Source of the DNA: Desulfovibrio sp.
GTDB lineage: Bacteria; Desulfobacterota; Desulfovibrionia; Desulfovibrionales; Desulfovibrionaceae
Length of the DNA: 9,250 nt
Direction of reading: 5' to 3'
Assembly: GCA_009773975.1 (NCBI GenBank)
Contig: VSMX01000089.1
Location: 1-9,250, forward strand
Translations under genes and position numbers: made by a program
In this document: piece by piece, positions 6,670 to 9,250 of the stretch
Position numbering within the stretch: position 1 is the stretch's first letter
How the letters are laid out: each line of letters starts with the position of its first letter
The notes under the pieces: generated by a model
Databases searched by the model: none
Told to the model about the DNA's origin: nothing
The model's input: only the letters and a program-made list of their open reading frames with translations

Positions 6670-9171
6670 TCAGAACATCTGGCGCATTATGTCTTCGCCG
6701 CTTTCCGATGTATCCGGGGCTGAAGGCACGCCGGGAACTGACGGTGATTGTCCGTCTGATGCGGGAACATCGCCGCCGCTGAGCGCCGATGCGCCTTCCA
6801 TCGGCATATCCGACCTGTAGGCCAGGTTGCCCTGCATGGTAATGCCTTCCGGCGCGACAAAATCATCAGCCGGATAGAAATCCTCTATCTGGGTGCGATA
6901 ATAGCGGAAAATCGGCGCTGCCGTGCGGCCGCCCTGTTCCAGGCGCCCAAGGGACTGAATCTGGTCATAGCCAACGTAAACGCCCGTAACCAGATAGGGG
7001 GTGAAACCGACAAACCAGGCATCGTGTTCCTCGTTTGTCGTGCCCGTCTTGCCGGCAATAAAACGTCCTTCGATCCTTGCCCGTCCGCCTGTGCCGTTAT
7101 TGACGACATTCTTGAGCAGGCAAGCCATCATGTAGGCGTTTTGCGGCGTGATGGCCTGCCAGTGTTCGGGATCCTGGCGGTAAAGCTCCTTGCCTCTTGC
7201 ATCAACAATGGATGTGATAATTCGCGGCCTTACACCCTGGCCATGATAGGCAAAAGCCGCGTAGGCCTGGGTGAGATTGAGCGGGGAAACCGCGACAGCC
7301 CCGAGGCTGATGGCCAGTTCGCGCGGGAAGTTGGGCTCAAGCCCAAGGGCTTTTGCCCTGTCGATGACATTGCCAATGCCGACCTGCTGGGCCACGCGCA
7401 CGGTGCAGGTATTGCGCGAAAGCGCAAGCGCCTGCGAAAGCCGCAGCTCGCCCTTGTAATTGTGTTCGTAATTGGACGGTTTCCAGACTTCGTTGGTGTA
7501 CGGATTTACATAAACAAGCGGCGCATCCAGAACCGTCGATGATGGCGTGAAGCCAAAATCGAGGGCTGTGGAATAGACAACGGGCTTGAAGCTTGAACCC
7601 GGCTGGCGCCTGGCCTGCGTAGCGCGGTTGAAGTGGCTTTCGCCAAAACTGTAGCCGCCAATCAGGGCGACTACATCACCGTTCTCTGGCTCTATCGAGG
7701 CCAGGGCGCCCTGCACAAGGGGCTCCTGCTGCAGCCTCAGTGAAATTGGCTTGCCGGGGACAACCGCTGAAGAATCATAGCCCGAGGTTTTGACATCGTT
7801 GCCGTTGGAGTCTTTCTTTGGGGCGGCGGCTGCCGCAGAAACCCAGATCAGGTCGCCAGTGGCGAGCACGCGCCTGGCATCGGTTACAGAAGGCGCGTTT
7901 TGGGCCGCAACCCGCGGATTTGGCCTTCTGGCCCAGCTCATGTTGGCCGGCGTAATATGTCCAACATAGCCCTGGCCCAGATCAACCGTGGCGCCTTTGC
8001 CGTCAACCGCGGTAACAAGACCCTGAACCCATGAACCGCCGCCAAGATCCGAGGGCGCAAAATTCAGTCGCTTCCGGAAATCGGCATCGCTCATGTTTGC
8101 GGGTTTTTTCAGCGGCCCGCGCCAGCCCTGGCGCTTGTCCAGTTCCTCGAGGCCGCGCCGCAGGGCATTGCCGGCCGCGTCCTGCTGGGCGGGAACCATG
8201 GCGCAGCGCACGGTAAGGCCGGCCTCATAAACATAATCCTCGCCGGATTTGTTGGTGTCGATTTCCAGCGCCTTGAGATTGCTCTCGGTGAAAAACTCAA
8301 TCAGAAGCCGTCTGGCTTCTTCAAGATACCACATGGCTGCGCCGCTCATGCCGTCCGGCATGCTCCAGTAAACCAGGGATTCCTTCGAGGCTTCATCGTA
8401 TTCTTCCTGGCTTATCCATTCAAGGGCCCTCAGCCGTCCCAGCACATACATCTGCCTTTCCTTGGCCGCTTCCGGCGCCCGAAAAGGATTGTAGCGGGAA
8501 GGAGCTTTGGGAAGTCCCGCAATTACCGCGCTCTCGGCAAGCGTGATGTCGGATGCGTGCTTGCCAAAGTAGGTGCGTGCGGCAGCCTCGACGCCGTAGG
8601 CGTGTTCGCCCAGATAAATCTGGTTGAGATAAATTGTCAGGATTTCATTTTTGGTAAGGTCTTTTTCGATGCGATAGGCCAGAATGGCCTCTTTCATCTT
8701 GCGGGTATAGCTTCTCTCGCTGGTCAGCAAAAGCTGCTTGATAAGCTGCTGGGTGATTGTGCTGCCGCCTTCCCCCGTGTGTCCCTTGCGAAAATTGTTG
8801 AGCGCCGCCCGGATGATGGCCCAGGGATCAACCCCCATGTGACGGTAGAAAGCGTCGTCTTCCGCTGCCAGGAAAGCCATCGGCAAAAAGCGGGACATGT
8901 CGCGCAAGCCTATGACGTAGCGTTTTTCATGGCAAAATGTGCCCATGACCTCGCCATTGCGGGCAAGAACGGTGGTTGCCTGGGGCGGATTGTAGTCTGA
9001 AATGCGGCTGAGATTAGGCAAGTCGCGAGAAGCCCAGTAAAGCAGTGAAATAGCGGCCCCGGCCCCCAGAAGCCCGCAGAACAAAACGAGACAGGACAGG
9101 AAAAGGACAAGCTTTTTTATGGTGAAGCGTTTTTTCTTTTTCTTGGGCTGATCATTGTTTTCTGTGGTCAT
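6670..9171 (-). CDS. mrcA: Class A penicillin-binding protein 1A, bifunctional peptidoglycan glycosyltransferase/transpeptidase
   Basis: This inner-membrane enzyme polymerises lipid II into glycan strands and cross-links the peptides. The 833 residues begin with a short cytoplasmic Lys-rich stretch and one membrane anchor (about 19-46). The family-51 glycosyltransferase domain shows the catalytic Glu in AEDDAFYRHMGVD (E104), GGSTITQQ (135-142) and RKMKEAILAYRIEKDLTKNE (157-176). An OB-like insert (about 315-475) follows, a layout typical of Gram-negative PBP1A, and it contains an Ala-rich, low-complexity segment near 445-470. The transpeptidase domain has the SxxK motif in GSSFKP (S526), SRN (585-587) and KTGTT (708-712). 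The tail (about 795-823) is Pro/Ser/Gly-rich and probably disordered. All catalytic residues look intact. ATG 9171 is preceded only by a weak AAGACG ribosome site, but the membrane anchor fits this start. It is the first gene of a unit with trmI, 2 bp downstream. Confidence 0.95.
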   Translation of the reverse strand: MTTENNDQPKKKKKRFTIKKLVLFLSCLVLFCGLLGAGAAISLLYWASRDLPNLSRISDYNPPQATTVLARNGEVMGTFCHEKRYVIGLRDMSRFLPMAFLAAEDDAFYRHMGVDPWAIIRAALNNFRKGHTGEGGSTITQQLIKQLLLTSERSYTRKMKEAILAYRIEKDLTKNEILTIYLNQIYLGEHAYGVEAAARTYFGKHASDITLAESAVIAGLPKAPSRYNPFRAPEAAKERQMYVLGRLRALEWISQEEYDEASKESLVYWSMPDGMSGAAMWYLEEARRLLIEFFTESNLKALEIDTNKSGEDYVYEAGLTVRCAMVPAQQDAAGNALRRGLEELDKRQGWRGPLKKPANMSDADFRKRLNFAPSDLGGGSWVQGLVTAVDGKGATVDLGQGYVGHITPANMSWARRPNPRVAAQNAPSVTDARRVLATGDLIWVSAAAAAPKKDSNGNDVKTSGYDSSAVVPGKPISLRLQQEPLVQGALASIEPENGDVVALIGGYSFGESHFNRATQARRQPGSSFKPVVYSTALDFGFTPSSTVLDAPLVYVNPYTNEVWKPSNYEHNYKGELRLSQALALSRNTCTVRVAQQVGIGNVIDRAKALGLEPNFPRELAISLGAVAVSPLNLTQAYAAFAYHGQGVRPRIITSIVDARGKELYRQDPEHWQAITPQNAYMMACLLKNVVNNGTGGRARIEGRFIAGKTGTTNEEHDAWFVGFTPYLVTGVYVGYDQIQSLGRLEQGGRTAAPIFRYYRTQIEDFYPADDFVAPEGITMQGNLAYRSDMPMEGASALSGGDVPASDGQSPSVPGVPSAPDTSESGEDIMRQMF

Positions 9172-9210
9172 AGTCGTCTTGCAGGAATGGTTTTTTGGCC
9201 TTTTTCAGCA

Positions 9211-9239
9211 AAAAAGCGGAAGGTTCCCCCTCCGCTTTT
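9211..9239 (-). terminator. Rho-independent terminator of a minus-strand gene beyond the right edge
   Basis: AAAAGCGGA (9212-9220) pairs perfectly with TCCGCTTTT (9231-9239) around a 10-base loop. On the minus strand the GC stem runs straight into six T residues (9215-9210), the classic intrinsic terminator form. On the plus strand the following tract is only TTTTC, so plus-strand activity would be weaker. It lies 39 bp upstream of the PBP1A start, so it most likely ends a gene outside the window, although an attenuator-like role in the PBP1A leader cannot be excluded. The remaining 9172-9210 contains no promoter I could assign with confidence. Confidence 0.6.
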
Positions 9240-9250
9240 CCGGGAAAAGA

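Overview
The window is ordinary bacterial chromosome, with dense coding, GC-rich genes and no mobile-element, phage, CRISPR or RNA-gene signature that I could see. A bacterial m1A58 tRNA methyltransferase of the TrmI class, a 4Fe-4S-type rRNA m5U methyltransferase, a class A penicillin-binding protein of Gram-negative PBP1A layout and the general codon style fit a deltaproteobacterium. Desulfovibrionaceae is my best guess. That assignment is inference from protein style, not a database result.

Left, plus strand (139-5731): five tightly packed genes that look like one operon. They encode a DEAD-box RNA helicase, an unrecognised 158-residue protein, RibF (riboflavin kinase/FAD synthetase), an RlmD/RumA-type 23S rRNA m5U methyltransferase, and an HI0933/YhiN/BaiN-type FAD flavoprotein. 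The junctions are a 26-bp overlap, a 1-bp gap, a 55-bp gap and an 11-bp overlap, so translation is probably coupled at several of them. The first 138 bases are AT-rich and probably hold the promoter and leader.

Middle (5732-5818): a short convergent intergenic gap with two small hairpins and no textbook terminator.

Right, minus strand (9171 down to 5819): a two-gene unit of PBP1A-type peptidoglycan synthase followed, after 2 bp, by the tRNA m1A58 methyltransferase. Upstream of it (9211-9239) is a hairpin with a T-run on the minus strand. This is probably the terminator of a gene beyond the right edge.

Functionally, the plus-strand operon has a possible common theme. A helicase that could remodel rRNA, a 23S rRNA methyltransferase, a flavoprotein whose E. 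coli relative YhiN has (as I recall) been assigned as a 23S rRNA dihydrouridine synthase, and the enzyme that makes FMN/FAD would together form a large-subunit rRNA maturation cluster. The unknown 158-residue protein is the most interesting piece, because it sits inside this cluster and has the only strong Shine-Dalgarno sequence in the window. No clearly novel large system is evident.
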